IMG/VR virus record: IMGVR_UViG_3300004369_000009
Span: 1 to 64,000 of that record
Strand: one strand, 5' to 3'
Source of the DNA: a virus
Length of the DNA stretch: 64,000 nt
Below the pieces are notes generated by a model that saw only the letters and a list, made by a program, of their open reading frames with translations, did not search any database and had not been told where the DNA came from. The position numbers were made by a program, and so were the translations under genes. Positions 35,794 through 45,611 of this stretch are shown here, piece by piece; position 1 is the first letter of the stretch, and every line of letters begins with the position of its first letter.

Positions 35794-36333
35794 TTATGCT
35801 GATGTTACATTTGTGATTTCAATCATCGCAAGCCATTTTACAGTAGAGGTATTAGTTACCGTCTCAACATCATAACTAAAGAAAGCTGCTGCCCCAATTT
35901 GGAAAGCAACAGGAGTGTAGTCCCAGGTTTCGATTCCAGGAAGGTGTTCGTGGATAACCGTTTTGTAACTACCCTGAAGGGTTGGAACTCCACTAGCATC
36001 AACAGTTACTACAGACTCGTCAATACCCGCAAGGATGTAGGTATTGTCGTTTGCTTCCTGTCCAAAAATTTTAGCCTTGATAAAGGCTACACTATTATGA
36101 CCAAGGGAAGGAGTATTGGTAGCAATATTTGTACTTCCGTCAAGGCTAAGACGAAGAACCGTATTCGCGGGGTCTGTAGTTCTTTTAGCAATGTACAAAT
36201 CATTTGAAGCATCGCTAAAATTATCACTAACCATGTGGATGGCTGAGATATTTTTAAGCTCGAATTCGGTGTTAAGCACCTCGGTCGAACCTACGGCAAA
36301 CCCCCCTACCGATGAAAAGTTCTTAATCGCCAT
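35794..36333 (-). CDS. Structural protein of unknown function, 179 aa
   Basis: It is probably a small virion protein. The sequence is beta-rich and begins MAIKNFSSVGGFAVGSTEVL, with NDLYIAKRTTDPANTVLRLS in the middle and an aromatic C-terminal half (ETWDYTPVAFQIGAAAFFSY). It has no Cys or membrane segment. It is flanked by two giant fibre genes and preceded by an exact late promoter core, so it could be an adaptor or trimerisation partner for them; that is inference only. Confidence 0.75.
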   Translation of the reverse strand: MAIKNFSSVGGFAVGSTEVLNTEFELKNISAIHMVSDNFSDASNDLYIAKRTTDPANTVLRLSLDGSTNIATNTPSLGHNSVAFIKAKIFGQEANDNTYILAGIDESVVTVDASGVPTLQGSYKTVIHEHLPGIETWDYTPVAFQIGAAAFFSYDVETVTNTSTVKWLAMIEITNVTSA

Positions 36334-36353
36334 TTTTTTAGGTTACCTTTCGT

Positions 36354-36361
36354 TATTTATA
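36354..36361 (-). promoter_or_regulatory. T4-type late promoter core TATAAATA
   Basis: An exact core (context AGTATAAATAACG) overlaps the stop region of the 2394-residue fibre gene and lies 21 bases upstream of the 179-residue gene start. It would start a transcript through the 3633-residue fibre. Confidence 0.7.
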
Positions 36362-39300
36362 CTTTGACTTTAGTAGTAGTGTATCTACCAGTAAAGGTTG
36401 AAGAAGAGGTTGCCTGCGACGATTTAGCCAAGGAAATTTGGACGTTATTGCCAGCAACCGAGACGGAAGCATCCATCAAATCATTGTCAGATGTAATGGA
36501 GTTTGTGACCGTAGCATGTGCTACTGTACCGCTAGCGGCACACACAGTTGTTACTTCAAACATGTGTACCTTACCGTCATCACTCTCAAGAGTGATTAAA
36601 GTCTTAGCACCCTTATACTGAGTCTTCTCAAATTGGGTGATAGTTGCGGTTGTGGAGAAGGAAGTAATTTCACCACCTTCAACTCTGGCATCATTAAGTT
36701 CTACAAAAGAAGCCGTAGAATCGAGTACAGTTAGGTAGTCAACGCCACCAGTTGCGTATGCTCTATTTACCTTCAGTCTAGCATCCGCTTGATTAGAATC
36801 CAGATTAAGGAACTGCTTATCACCATTAAGGTTAAAGCGAAGTTCGCTTTGGAGAGCACTAATCTTACCGTGTGCGGTATCTGGATTGCTAATTGTAGCA
36901 ACTGTGAAGGTAACATCAGTACCAACAGCGCCACCAAGAAGACCACCAGGAATAGTGATGGTTTCGCCAACTTCGTAGTTAATACCACCAGTGGAAATAG
37001 TGATACTTGTAATTCCACCACTGACATTTGTGATTACATTGAAAGCAGCACCAGAACCACCGAACTCAGAGATGCCAGCAATAGCGCTGAATGTCTGGGA
37101 GGGAGTGTAAACATTACCAGAGCTATTGAAGGTCCCATCAGCAGCACCGAGAGATCCATCATTAAATGTGGCAACGGTACCAGCGGCTAATTGATTCTTA
37201 ATGTACAGACCACCAGTGATTTCAAGATCCTTGGTAGTTCTTACCTTGACAATAGATGTTCCCTTACGTTGTACATCTAAAGTGTCAAGACCAGTTGTAC
37301 CATTAATTGAAAGAGTACCTTCAACATCAATGGTGCGAGTAGATTTAAGAACAAATCTATCTTTATCAATACTAAGACTATTGATACCAGCGCTATAGAA
37401 CTGGAAAGTATCTTCGTCAGAACCAGGAGTTACTTCTGTGAGAATGTAGGTGTCCTGGTCAACGTCACGAACACCACCCAGGGATACAAAGTCAATGCCA
37501 TTGTAACCTTCAAACTGAGAAGTAGTTGTGTTATATCTAATACCACCAACGTAAAGATCGTCAGAGTATGGTCTATCGTTTGTGCTACCTACTGGAACGA
37601 TAAACGTACCAGTACCATCGACTCTAACGTTTCTGCGGTTTTGTGGCTTGATATCAATACCACTACCACTTACATCCGTGATAGTAACTGTCTGAGCAGG
37701 ATCAGTACCGATAACGGCAGGATCAATTGTGATTGTATCACCAGCAACATAATCTCTACCTCTGCTTCCACCAGCAGCAATAGTAACACTTGTGATAGTG
37801 CCGCCAGTAACAACAACGTCTACCTGACCACCAGTACCCTTTCCAGTACCCGTAGCAGTGATGTTGACGTTGGTAAATGAACCATTAGTAAATAAAGTTG
37901 CTGTGCCACTAGTATCAAAAGAAACCAGTTCTCCAAAGGAAGACAAAGCCAGAGATTGATTAGACAGTGTGAAGTCATCAATTCTGAATCTTTGACCAAT
38001 AGTAAGGTGCCCAGAAAGTTCTGCGTTTCCACTGTCAAGATCTACCTTGAGCAGTTCATTAGCAGTTCCATCATTAAGAACAAAGTCTTTATCAGTACCA
38101 CCAACAATAGTTACATTTCCTGTTCCCTTTGGCTGAAGGGTAATGCCGATATCAGCAGCAGTACCATTACCCTCAATGAGTCCAGTGCTACTAATACTAA
38201 GACCAGTAGCAGCACTACCAATTCTTACAAGGTTAGTTGCTGGGTCGGCATCGAGCAGAGGAGACGCGGTTATAGCACTAGAACCAACTTGGAATCTAGT
38301 TCCAACGGCATAAGCAGCAGGACCAATTCTGCCAGTCTCAGTACCAGCATTGGAAATTCCAATGATGTCAGTGTCTGCCCAGAACAAACCAGTGGTGGGA
38401 CTGGTGTTAAGAGCCAGGGAAGGAGCAGCAGCACTACCATCAGCAAGAGTGCCAGTCAGTTCTTCGAGGAAAGAAGCACCACCAGACTGAGTGAAGATGC
38501 CATCGATGGTCATATCTCCCGTCAGGTCGAAATTACCAGTCTGGGCAGTATCACCAGTAGCAGTTGTATTAGCAGCAACTGTAATAGTGTCAGCGGCAGC
38601 ATCGTCACCAAGAACAAGGTTGCCCTTAACCGTGAGGTTACCGTCAGTTGTAATGTTACCATACTCGGTTTCCATTACAATCTTAGGAACACCAACACCA
38701 AGACTCAGTGTACCTGGCTCATAGGTGGGATCTTTAGCTCCAGCAACCTTGAACGCTGGATTTACAATAGATCCATCATGAGTTAATTCCCAAACGCCTG
38801 TTGTGGTAGTGCTACCAACAGAGATTTGGAATGGATTACCCTCTGTTTCAGGATCAATTCTGGGATACAGGACTTCACCTGCGGTGTACCCATAACCTTC
38901 ACTGCCCTGAACTACGGTAACGTCTCTTACAAAACCAGCATCGGTTACTGTATATGTAAAGTTAGAGCCAGATCCACCAACGTTCTGACTATCAACACTC
39001 AGAACCATACCAACTTGGTAAGGACCGCCAGCGAGGCTAATATCAGTTACAGAACTGATAGTTGTATCATTAGCAGCAAGAGTCCAAACAAATCCAGTAC
39101 CAGCTCCACTGGTATCCATAGCGAATGGATTGACGGAAAGGGTATCACCTATAGCATAGTCAACACCCTGTCCATCAGATTTAATTGCGGTAATCTGACC
39201 ACCAGAAACAGTAACGTCAGCAGAAAGTCCAGTACCATAGTTACCAGCACTACCTGAAGTAATGGTAATGCCACTACCCATGTTGGCATGGTTTGTACAA

Positions 39301-42300
39301 ATATAATCAGCTACTTCACCAGCAGTACCTGGCTTAACGATAATATCAACAAATGCTCCATCATCTCCTGCTGTTCCATAAGTAACGGCGACAATATCAG
39401 TGGAAAGAGTTCCACCATCTTCTCTACCAACCGACAGTGGGTGTCCACTGTTGGAAGCATCAGACACATCAAATCTGTAAGTATTACCCTCAACAAATGT
39501 GAGAGACTGCTGAGTAACACCATTAATCTGATATACATTATCAGGAGGAGGTGTGCCAGGATTCGAGATTACAGTTACAGTGTAAGTGGCGGCAGGCACG
39601 TTGTACATAACGTGACCGTCATACTGACCGTCAATATATCCAGAACCAGCATTAGTAATGTTGCCAGTCCAACCATTAACGGTAAACGTTGCCGTGGCAT
39701 CAGCAGCAGGAGCCCCAGAACCACCAGAAACATATTCAAGTTGTACAGCATTATATTCGCCAGCAACATATCCACTACCACCATTAGTGATAGTACCGTC
39801 TAGCGACTGAACATTAATAGTAAATCGACCATCGCTACCAGCACCACCATAGAAGGTTACGGTAGGAGCTGAAGAATAGCAAACGCCAAATCCGATGATA
39901 TCAATGGAAGAGATATTTCCTTTCTTCTTATCCAGAAGAGGAGCAAGAACAGCTTCTGTAACTGGAGTGCCACCACTCAGTTTATATTGAGGAGCAAAAG
40001 CATAACCAGCACCAGCATTAGTTACTGTTATGCCATTATCCTCTACCTGAGCAATAGGGAAACCAATAGTAGATGTGGCAGCAGCGCCACCGCCAGAGGT
40101 ATCAATGGCAGCGTTGGTAAAGCTAATAGTTGGAGCAGCATTATATCCACTACCTCTACTGTCGATAGTAAAACTAGCGAGAGGAGATCCAACATAAAGA
40201 GTCAAAGTCGCAGCAGTTGTTGGAGACTGCGATCCATCTTCTTGGACAGCAACACCAGCACCCCTGTCGTACAGAGATCCAGGTTCGTTAATTACGACTC
40301 CAGTAATAGCACCACCACTAACAGTAGCAGTTGCTGTGGCTTGTACACCATCAAATAGATGAGCTTCACCGTTACCAGCAGTAGAAGCAGTCAAAGAAAT
40401 CGCGCCGCCACCTTGAGTGGCAGAAACTTGGAAACTAACACCCGCTCCTGTAAGGGGATCGGAAACTATGTTAACAACGTAGTAAGTAGTTCCGTCACTA
40501 AGACCAATATTTTGAGATCCAGAGTTTTGATTATAGACTACTCTGGTACCATTACGCATTGGGTGGTTAGCCAATACGATAGCGTTACTAACAATCTCAG
40601 TTTCAGTATCAAACGAGAAGTTGCCAGGAGCATCAACAACAAGACCAGGAGCAGCAGTATACCCTTCGCCGCCGTCGTCTACAGTGATTGCTTGAACATC
40701 ACCATAACTGTAAAGAACAGCAGTGACCGATGGAGCAGAACCCTGAGGATCCTGAGGAGCAGTGAAGTTAACGGTTGGTGCGGAAACATAATTATCACCG
40801 CGAGCAGTAACTGTAGCAGTCTTCAGAGAACCATCCTGAAGGTCAAGCGACAGAGTAGCAGTACATACTACTGGGGCATTAGTGTCAGCATTAACTGTAG
40901 TAGCACCACCAGCATATCCATCACCAGGCGCGTCTACATTAACAGTAGCGACAATTTCTTTTGATAGATAAAGGTTGGTGTCAGATTGTACACCATAACC
41001 ATTGAACCCACCACGTCTTTGACTTTGACCTTCATAGAAACCTAGGTTACCAGGAACATCAGTCTTAAAGTTGGCAGCCTTTGGTTGATCAAAGAAGACA
41101 GCCTCAGTAAAGATGGCTTCAGCATTATATACAACGTCCTGGTTACCAGCAGGGTCAAAGATAATATCACCACTCGTAGTGGAGACCGTGTTACCAGCAA
41201 GACGCAGGTTCCCAGTTTCAATATACGCTGGGAAGATATTTGTAGTACCAGTAGCATCAGACAGGGTGATGCTAGCGGCTTCCTGAGAAGTAGAGGTAGA
41301 ACTAAAGTTAACGTTACCAGTTTCCTGGTCAACAATAAAGACGCTACCTACACGGAAGTCACCTTTTTGGTCAGTAGAGGAGTAGAAGACACGACCACCA
41401 TTAAGTTCAATGACCTCATTACTCTGAGCAGCAAGAGATCCGTCGTTGGTGAAGTCTTGTCCAGAACCAATATAAGCAAAGTTGTGAGCAGTAAGAAGGA
41501 GTTTTACGCCGTTACCTTCAGCAACAACACCCTTATTACCGTAGACGTTTGCCGAAGCAATAGATCTCAGTTCAGCACCAAACTGGTTATAGTCAACCAG
41601 AGAAATGCCAGTAGCCGAATCGCCGCCGTCAGAACGGATATCTTTAATAGCAGATCCAGAGTCTATAAAGATCGTAGAGCCATCATTGGCGTTAAAGTGG
41701 AGCAACAGAACTGTAAAGATATCAGTTCCATACTCAACAGAAGGAGGAGTAAAGTTACCAGTAAATCTAGCAGTACCTTTACTCAGTCTGATCTCATCAA
41801 AGTGACCAGCATAGTTTCCAGCATTAGAATAATCAGCACCAAGTTTAAGACCCTTCTCAGCACCGTAATTATTAGTATCAGTGTAGTTGGTACCTACTTG
41901 GTTACCAGCAACAAAGAGCTTTGTAACTCCATTAAATCTAGCAACAGCTATATGTACCCAGTTGCCAGTTGTAAGAGATCCACCAGAAATTCGAGTTGTA
42001 CCACCAACAGCATACTCAACAGTACCACCATTGAGTCTCAGAGTTGGAGCAGTGTCAGCAGCAGATCCTCTAAAGTCAAACAGAGTCTGAGTGCCAGCAA
42101 GAGAATTTGGATAGATCCAAGTCTCAACACAGAAGTTAGCAGTACCGAAACCAAAGTCAGCTTCGGAAGCATAGTTAACGTAGTCGCCAGTACCATCAAG
42201 TAACAGCGAACCAGTACCAAACTGCTTGATAGAATTATCTACCTGAGCGTCAGCATTAGGTACAGCGGTCTTACCACCCTCAACGGTGGTTGTAAATTGA

Positions 42301-43541
42301 CCCTCACCCTTACCACTCAGGTAAATGTAGTTACCATCGTTGAGGGTAATGAGACCGTAACCTTCGGATTTTTTATACGTTACGTTACCACTGGTTGTTC
42401 CAGACGCACCAGTGGAGAATGTAAATGTATTTGTGGTAGCACTAGTGATCTGATAGAAACCATCAGTAGCAGTGCCAGAAATAAAATCTGCGTAGATACG
42501 GTCATTTTGTACAAGACCGTGAGCATTTCTAGATACGGTTACTGTAGTCCCAGAACGAGAATATGTACCAGACTGGAATTGATCTTCCAACTGGTAGATA
42601 GATTCACCAGCCGAGAATGTACCAGAAGTACCAGAAAGTTTAAGACGTGTTCTACCAGTGCCATATACACCTGTAGCACCCTGAACACCTTTAATACCTT
42701 CATCAGCAAAGTAGATAAAGCCGTTAAGCCACTCTACACGAACACCATTGGTTAGATACAAACCAATAGAGTTGGGTACGATAAACGTACATTCATTGAA
42801 AAGAACAGCAGCTTCAATACCAGAGCTGCTAGCAATAGAACCATCCAGTTTGGCACCACGACCAGCATCACCTTGCTGGAAACCATATGGATCCGAACCA
42901 GTAACTACACTACCCTTATTAAGGATAGTTACTCTTTGGACGTAGGCGCTTCTGCTGGAGTTCCAGCCATTCGCACATACAAAACCATATCCAGTATCAT
43001 TTGTACTGTTGTAAAAGAAATCACGAACAGTAAGATCCTCAAGAGTGGTATCACCATTGAGGACGAAAGCATTGAGATCATTTGTGCCGCCAGTTGGCTT
43101 AATCTCCGTTTGGCGAATTCCAGCTCCCCTAACATGAACCCCATCGGGGATAGTTAGAGGAAAGGTCTCAACATAAGTACCAGCACTAATTTCAATAGAA
43201 TCACCAGACTGAGCCACGCTCAGTGCTTTAGCAACAGTTAGAAATGGAGTGTCGGGGTGTTTACCGTTTGCTCCACCACCACCCAGAGTCGTTACATCAG
43301 TACCATTTAGAGCGACAAACCAAGTTTGCCCAGGACCATTTGTAATGTCCGTGGCAAGCATCGCCGTAGTAACACTAGCAGGATTGGGTTCGGCGTTAGC
43401 CACCTCCTCAATCGTACCATTGTTATTGACGTATAATTTCTTGTCAGTAATGTTTAAGGCAACTTCACGATCTTCTAAATTAGAAGTCGTTGGAACTGCC
43501 TGAGCTGTTACTGAGCTTTTGAGTTTGATCCTCGTTGCCAT
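36357..43541 (-). CDS. Fibre-like protein with beta-helix, LamG and cupredoxin-like domains, 2394 aa
   Basis: Residues 1-50 (MATRIKLKSSVTAQAVPTTS; EVALNITDKKLYVNN) look like the N-terminal module of Mtd-type fibres. Residues 72-300 resemble a pectate-lyase/DUF1565 beta-helix (HPDTPFLTVAKALSVAQSGD; VHVRGAG). A LamG/concanavalin domain sits at about 427-600. Many GxGY beta units follow, then a cupredoxin-like domain (about 1333-1431) with H1367, C1415, H1418 and M1421. The second half holds repeated fibre shaft modules. The C-terminus carries ITQFEKTQYKGAKTLITLES. It is probably a host-binding side or long fibre. The start overlaps the small coiled-coil gene by 62 bases. Confidence 0.88.
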   Translation of the reverse strand: MATRIKLKSSVTAQAVPTTSNLEDREVALNITDKKLYVNNNGTIEEVANAEPNPASVTTAMLATDITNGPGQTWFVALNGTDVTTLGGGGANGKHPDTPFLTVAKALSVAQSGDSIEISAGTYVETFPLTIPDGVHVRGAGIRQTEIKPTGGTNDLNAFVLNGDTTLEDLTVRDFFYNSTNDTGYGFVCANGWNSSRSAYVQRVTILNKGSVVTGSDPYGFQQGDAGRGAKLDGSIASSSGIEAAVLFNECTFIVPNSIGLYLTNGVRVEWLNGFIYFADEGIKGVQGATGVYGTGRTRLKLSGTSGTFSAGESIYQLEDQFQSGTYSRSGTTVTVSRNAHGLVQNDRIYADFISGTATDGFYQITSATTNTFTFSTGASGTTSGNVTYKKSEGYGLITLNDGNYIYLSGKGEGQFTTTVEGGKTAVPNADAQVDNSIKQFGTGSLLLDGTGDYVNYASEADFGFGTANFCVETWIYPNSLAGTQTLFDFRGSAADTAPTLRLNGGTVEYAVGGTTRISGGSLTTGNWVHIAVARFNGVTKLFVAGNQVGTNYTDTNNYGAEKGLKLGADYSNAGNYAGHFDEIRLSKGTARFTGNFTPPSVEYGTDIFTVLLLHFNANDGSTIFIDSGSAIKDIRSDGGDSATGISLVDYNQFGAELRSIASANVYGNKGVVAEGNGVKLLLTAHNFAYIGSGQDFTNDGSLAAQSNEVIELNGGRVFYSSTDQKGDFRVGSVFIVDQETGNVNFSSTSTSQEAASITLSDATGTTNIFPAYIETGNLRLAGNTVSTTSGDIIFDPAGNQDVVYNAEAIFTEAVFFDQPKAANFKTDVPGNLGFYEGQSQRRGGFNGYGVQSDTNLYLSKEIVATVNVDAPGDGYAGGATTVNADTNAPVVCTATLSLDLQDGSLKTATVTARGDNYVSAPTVNFTAPQDPQGSAPSVTAVLYSYGDVQAITVDDGGEGYTAAPGLVVDAPGNFSFDTETEIVSNAIVLANHPMRNGTRVVYNQNSGSQNIGLSDGTTYYVVNIVSDPLTGAGVSFQVSATQGGGAISLTASTAGNGEAHLFDGVQATATATVSGGAITGVVINEPGSLYDRGAGVAVQEDGSQSPTTAATLTLYVGSPLASFTIDSRGSGYNAAPTISFTNAAIDTSGGGAAATSTIGFPIAQVEDNGITVTNAGAGYAFAPQYKLSGGTPVTEAVLAPLLDKKKGNISSIDIIGFGVCYSSAPTVTFYGGAGSDGRFTINVQSLDGTITNGGSGYVAGEYNAVQLEYVSGGSGAPAADATATFTVNGWTGNITNAGSGYIDGQYDGHVMYNVPAATYTVTVISNPGTPPPDNVYQINGVTQQSLTFVEGNTYRFDVSDASNSGHPLSVGREDGGTLSTDIVAVTYGTAGDDGAFVDIIVKPGTAGEVADYICTNHANMGSGITITSGSAGNYGTGLSADVTVSGGQITAIKSDGQGVDYAIGDTLSVNPFAMDTSGAGTGFVWTLAANDTTISSVTDISLAGGPYQVGMVLSVDSQNVGGSGSNFTYTVTDAGFVRDVTVVQGSEGYGYTAGEVLYPRIDPETEGNPFQISVGSTTTTGVWELTHDGSIVNPAFKVAGAKDPTYEPGTLSLGVGVPKIVMETEYGNITTDGNLTVKGNLVLGDDAAADTITVAANTTATGDTAQTGNFDLTGDMTIDGIFTQSGGASFLEELTGTLADGSAAAPSLALNTSPTTGLFWADTDIIGISNAGTETGRIGPAAYAVGTRFQVGSSAITASPLLDADPATNLVRIGSAATGLSISSTGLIEGNGTAADIGITLQPKGTGNVTIVGGTDKDFVLNDGTANELLKVDLDSGNAELSGHLTIGQRFRIDDFTLSNQSLALSSFGELVSFDTSGTATLFTNGSFTNVNITATGTGKGTGGQVDVVVTGGTITSVTIAAGGSRGRDYVAGDTITIDPAVIGTDPAQTVTITDVSGSGIDIKPQNRRNVRVDGTGTFIVPVGSTNDRPYSDDLYVGGIRYNTTTSQFEGYNGIDFVSLGGVRDVDQDTYILTEVTPGSDEDTFQFYSAGINSLSIDKDRFVLKSTRTIDVEGTLSINGTTGLDTLDVQRKGTSIVKVRTTKDLEITGGLYIKNQLAAGTVATFNDGSLGAADGTFNSSGNVYTPSQTFSAIAGISEFGGSGAAFNVITNVSGGITSITISTGGINYEVGETITIPGGLLGGAVGTDVTFTVATISNPDTAHGKISALQSELRFNLNGDKQFLNLDSNQADARLKVNRAYATGGVDYLTVLDSTASFVELNDARVEGGEITSFSTTATITQFEKTQYKGAKTLITLESDDGKVHMFEVTTVCAASGTVAHATVTNSITSDNDLMDASVSVAGNNVQISLAKSSQATSSSTFTGRYTTTKVKV
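39250..39545 (-). other. Cupredoxin-like domain with complete candidate type 1 copper site
   Basis: Residues about 1333-1431 carry the four ligands of a type 1 copper centre in order: H1367 (SGHPLSVG), C1415, H1418 and M1421 in YICTNHANMGSGI. The C-T-N-H-A-N-M loop has the same length as the amicyanin loop CTPHPFM; plastocyanin has a longer loop. H1367 to C1415 is 48 residues, close to the 47 of plastocyanin. Spacing and motif are seen directly; the fold and metal binding are inference. A copper- or oxygen-reactive domain on a fibre could also be a relic used only for binding. Confidence 0.65.
41740..42260 (-). other. LamG/concanavalin-like domain within the 2394-aa fibre
   Basis: Residues about 427-600 show the LamG pattern. 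FGTGSLLLDGTGDYVNY is followed by FCVETWIYPNS, GNWVHIAVARFNGVTKLFV and AGHFDEIRLSKGTARFTGNF. Such domains bind carbohydrates or proteins, so this is a plausible host-surface contact. The call is from motif recognition, not a search. Confidence 0.75.
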
Positions 43542-43689
43542 TTATAGCATTCTCTGGTGAGTTTTTTTCTTGGTTAATACTATTTAACTGGTTAGTTAAA
43601 TCGAGAATTTTCGCTTCCAACATAATGTTACTCAAGGTCAACTCAGAAACTTTACGTTGTAATGTAGCAATAATAATGTTTACATCCAT
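43480..43689 (-). CDS. Small coiled-coil protein, 69 aa
   Basis: It begins MDVNIIIATLQRKVSELTLS, followed by a Leu/Ile heptad region ending in LTNQLNSINQEKNS, and has a polar tail. The tail lies over the start of the 2394-residue gene (62-base overlap), which may explain its composition. Similar small coiled-coil proteins with an MDVN..IA...KVSELT opening occur in cyanophages (recalled). Possibly a trimerisation helper or minor structural protein. Confidence 0.65.
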   Translation of the reverse strand: MDVNIIIATLQRKVSELTLSNIMLEAKILDLTNQLNSINQEKNSPENAINGNEDQTQKLSNSSGSSNDF

Positions 43690-43701
43690 GTTAATTTAAT
43701 T

Positions 43702-45390
43702 CTAGAACGTTCCACCATCAAGGACGTTACTCCAGACGGGGATCCCAGCAGAGGTCACTGTCAGGATTTGGTAAGAGGTAGTAGCATCGCTACCAGTGCC
43801 AGGTGCTCCCATGTTGGCAGCATCGGTAACTTGGAAAGGATTAGCGGCGTTACCGTAGATGATACCATACTGAGTAAAGGTAGAACCACCAGTACCACCA
43901 TACTGAACAGCAAGATCAGTATCAAGTTCCAGGTCTCCCAATACAACAGTACCGCGATTACCATTTATACCGAATACAGTGCCAACATCGGTAGCATCTT
44001 CGATAAAGGTCCAAGCGCCTTGACCGTCAGCACCACCGCTGCGATCGTAACCAAAGAAGCCAAATTTGGCAGCACTACCATCATGGTAGTGAAGTTTAAC
44101 ACCACGATCAAGAGCGTCGTTAGTATCTCTTACAACTGTCAGTTGCTCACCAGCATTACAGTCTGCAGTGAGAGCAGCACTCAGAGTAAGAGTATGGACT
44201 ACTGGAGAACCAGCAGAAGAAATGTTGCTGATTGTGGTAGCAGCAGGAATACCAGCACCAGAAATAGTATCGTTAATGGCAATACCATCTACTTTATCTA
44301 CTTCAATAGTGGTAGCACCCGACAGAGCAGTAGTGGTTGCTGTCAGTACAGTAGTAGGATCACCCAGTTCAATGGTAGGATCGTTAACCGACATAGAAGC
44401 CGAATTAACAGTAGTAGTAGTGCCGTCGATCTGGAGGTCACCTTTGATGATAACCAGACCCTCAGCATCACCACCAGCGGGGAATGGGTCAATGATCAGT
44501 TCTGTACCAGAGGTGGTAGACAGAGCGTTACCATCGAGTCTCAGTTGGTCAATATCAATGTAACCAGTCTGAGCTGTGTTACCAGTAACAGTGCTAGTAC
44601 CATTAAAGATAACGTTACCGTTGAAGGTAGTAGCAGAGTTTACAGTCAGGTTATCTGAGGTGGTATCACCAATGGTGGCATCACCATCAACAGCCAAACC
44701 GTTTGCCCAGACTGTACCACCAACACCTACACCACCAACAACTTGAACAGCACCAGTTGTTTGGGAAGTAGCAGCAGTGTTATCAGCAAACTTTACCTGA
44801 ACGCCAAGATCAAACTCTTGATCGGCACCAGCCCAACGCAGTTTATCGAGAGTTGCCTCATCATAATAAACACGAGCGTCGTTATTAGTACCAAACTTTA
44901 GGGGGATGTCATCTTGTACCAACAGAGCAGCGGCGGCATTACCACCTGCTCTACGAATCTCCACATCACCAGTAGTGTCGTTCCAAGCCAGTTCAATATC
45001 ACCAGATGTACCGAACTCAAGTTCTTGACCGTCTTCCAGGACAACCTTACCAGCACCGTTAGCGCCGAGGATTAGATCGCTATCGACTACGTTGGTGGTA
45101 ATAGTATTACCATCAAGGGTAATGTTATCAACCAGGAATTGATCAACTTTGAGATTGCTGTCAACAATTACAGCACTAGATGCGGTTAGGGTACCATGAA
45201 CCTGATCCAGAAGGTCGGTGAAATACTTACCACCAACTACCTGAGCAGCGGAGTTGTTATCACCAACAAAAAGACGGTCGCCCAGGTTACCTTGACTACC
45301 TGCGCCGACAGTTACGGCAAGTTCACCGTAGTTAATAGTACCAGGCGCAACTGTGCCTGTACTCCTTTTAATTAGAATTTCCGATGCCAC
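43702..45390 (-). CDS. Fibre-like structural protein, 562 aa, GTG start
   Basis: The start codon is GTG at 45390, overlapping the upstream TAG by one base (TAGTG). The N-terminus (ASEILIKRSTGTVAPGTINY ... RLFVGD) resembles the Mtd-type N-module. The body has DGNTITTNVVDSDLILGANG and the TTTTVNSASMSVNDPTIELG segment shared with the 1050-residue fibre at 471-3623. The last residues are IPVWSNVLDGGTF; the 73-residue protein upstream also ends GGTF. It is probably a short fibre or an extension of one, expressed in the same late unit as the small proteins upstream. Confidence 0.82.
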   Translation of the reverse strand: MASEILIKRSTGTVAPGTINYGELAVTVGAGSQGNLGDRLFVGDNNSAAQVVGGKYFTDLLDQVHGTLTASSAVIVDSNLKVDQFLVDNITLDGNTITTNVVDSDLILGANGAGKVVLEDGQELEFGTSGDIELAWNDTTGDVEIRRAGGNAAAALLVQDDIPLKFGTNNDARVYYDEATLDKLRWAGADQEFDLGVQVKFADNTAATSQTTGAVQVVGGVGVGGTVWANGLAVDGDATIGDTTSDNLTVNSATTFNGNVIFNGTSTVTGNTAQTGYIDIDQLRLDGNALSTTSGTELIIDPFPAGGDAEGLVIIKGDLQIDGTTTTVNSASMSVNDPTIELGDPTTVLTATTTALSGATTIEVDKVDGIAINDTISGAGIPAATTISNISSAGSPVVHTLTLSAALTADCNAGEQLTVVRDTNDALDRGVKLHYHDGSAAKFGFFGYDRSGGADGQGAWTFIEDATDVGTVFGINGNRGTVVLGDLELDTDLAVQYGGTGGSTFTQYGIIYGNAANPFQVTDAANMGAPGTGSDATTSYQILTVTSAGIPVWSNVLDGGTF

Positions 45391-45611
45391 TAGAAGGTGC
45401 CTCCGTTAACTGTGATGTTGTTCAGAACCGTTGTTGGGATAAATTTTGTTTTGTTGGAATCATAAACAAGCAGGCTTCCATCCTGTAATCCACCCAACGA
45501 TGTGTCCGTCAAATCAATGTCCGCAAGTGCGCCAATAGTTCCGCCGCCACCGCCAGTGGCAACGCGGGTCACTCTAGGAACTGACTGATCTCCGAATCTT
45601 AATCTTGCCAT
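45390..45611 (-). CDS. Small structural-type protein, 73 aa
   Basis: Not recognised. It has a short basic N-terminus (MARLRFGDQSVPRVTRVATG), a poly-Gly bend and a fibre-like segment (IGALADIDLTDTSLGGLQDG) ending ITVNGGTF. The same last four residues end the 562-residue fibre encoded directly downstream. The start overlaps the upstream stop by one base (TAATG). It may be a short fibre adaptor or connector, but nothing settles this. Confidence 0.65.
   Translation of the reverse strand: MARLRFGDQSVPRVTRVATGGGGGTIGALADIDLTDTSLGGLQDGSLLVYDSNKTKFIPTTVLNNITVNGGTF

Noticed and set aside
43702-45390. Possible diversity-generating retroelement, suggested by the Mtd-like fibre N-terminus
   Set aside because: No reverse transcriptase gene and no template/variable repeat pair were seen in the window.
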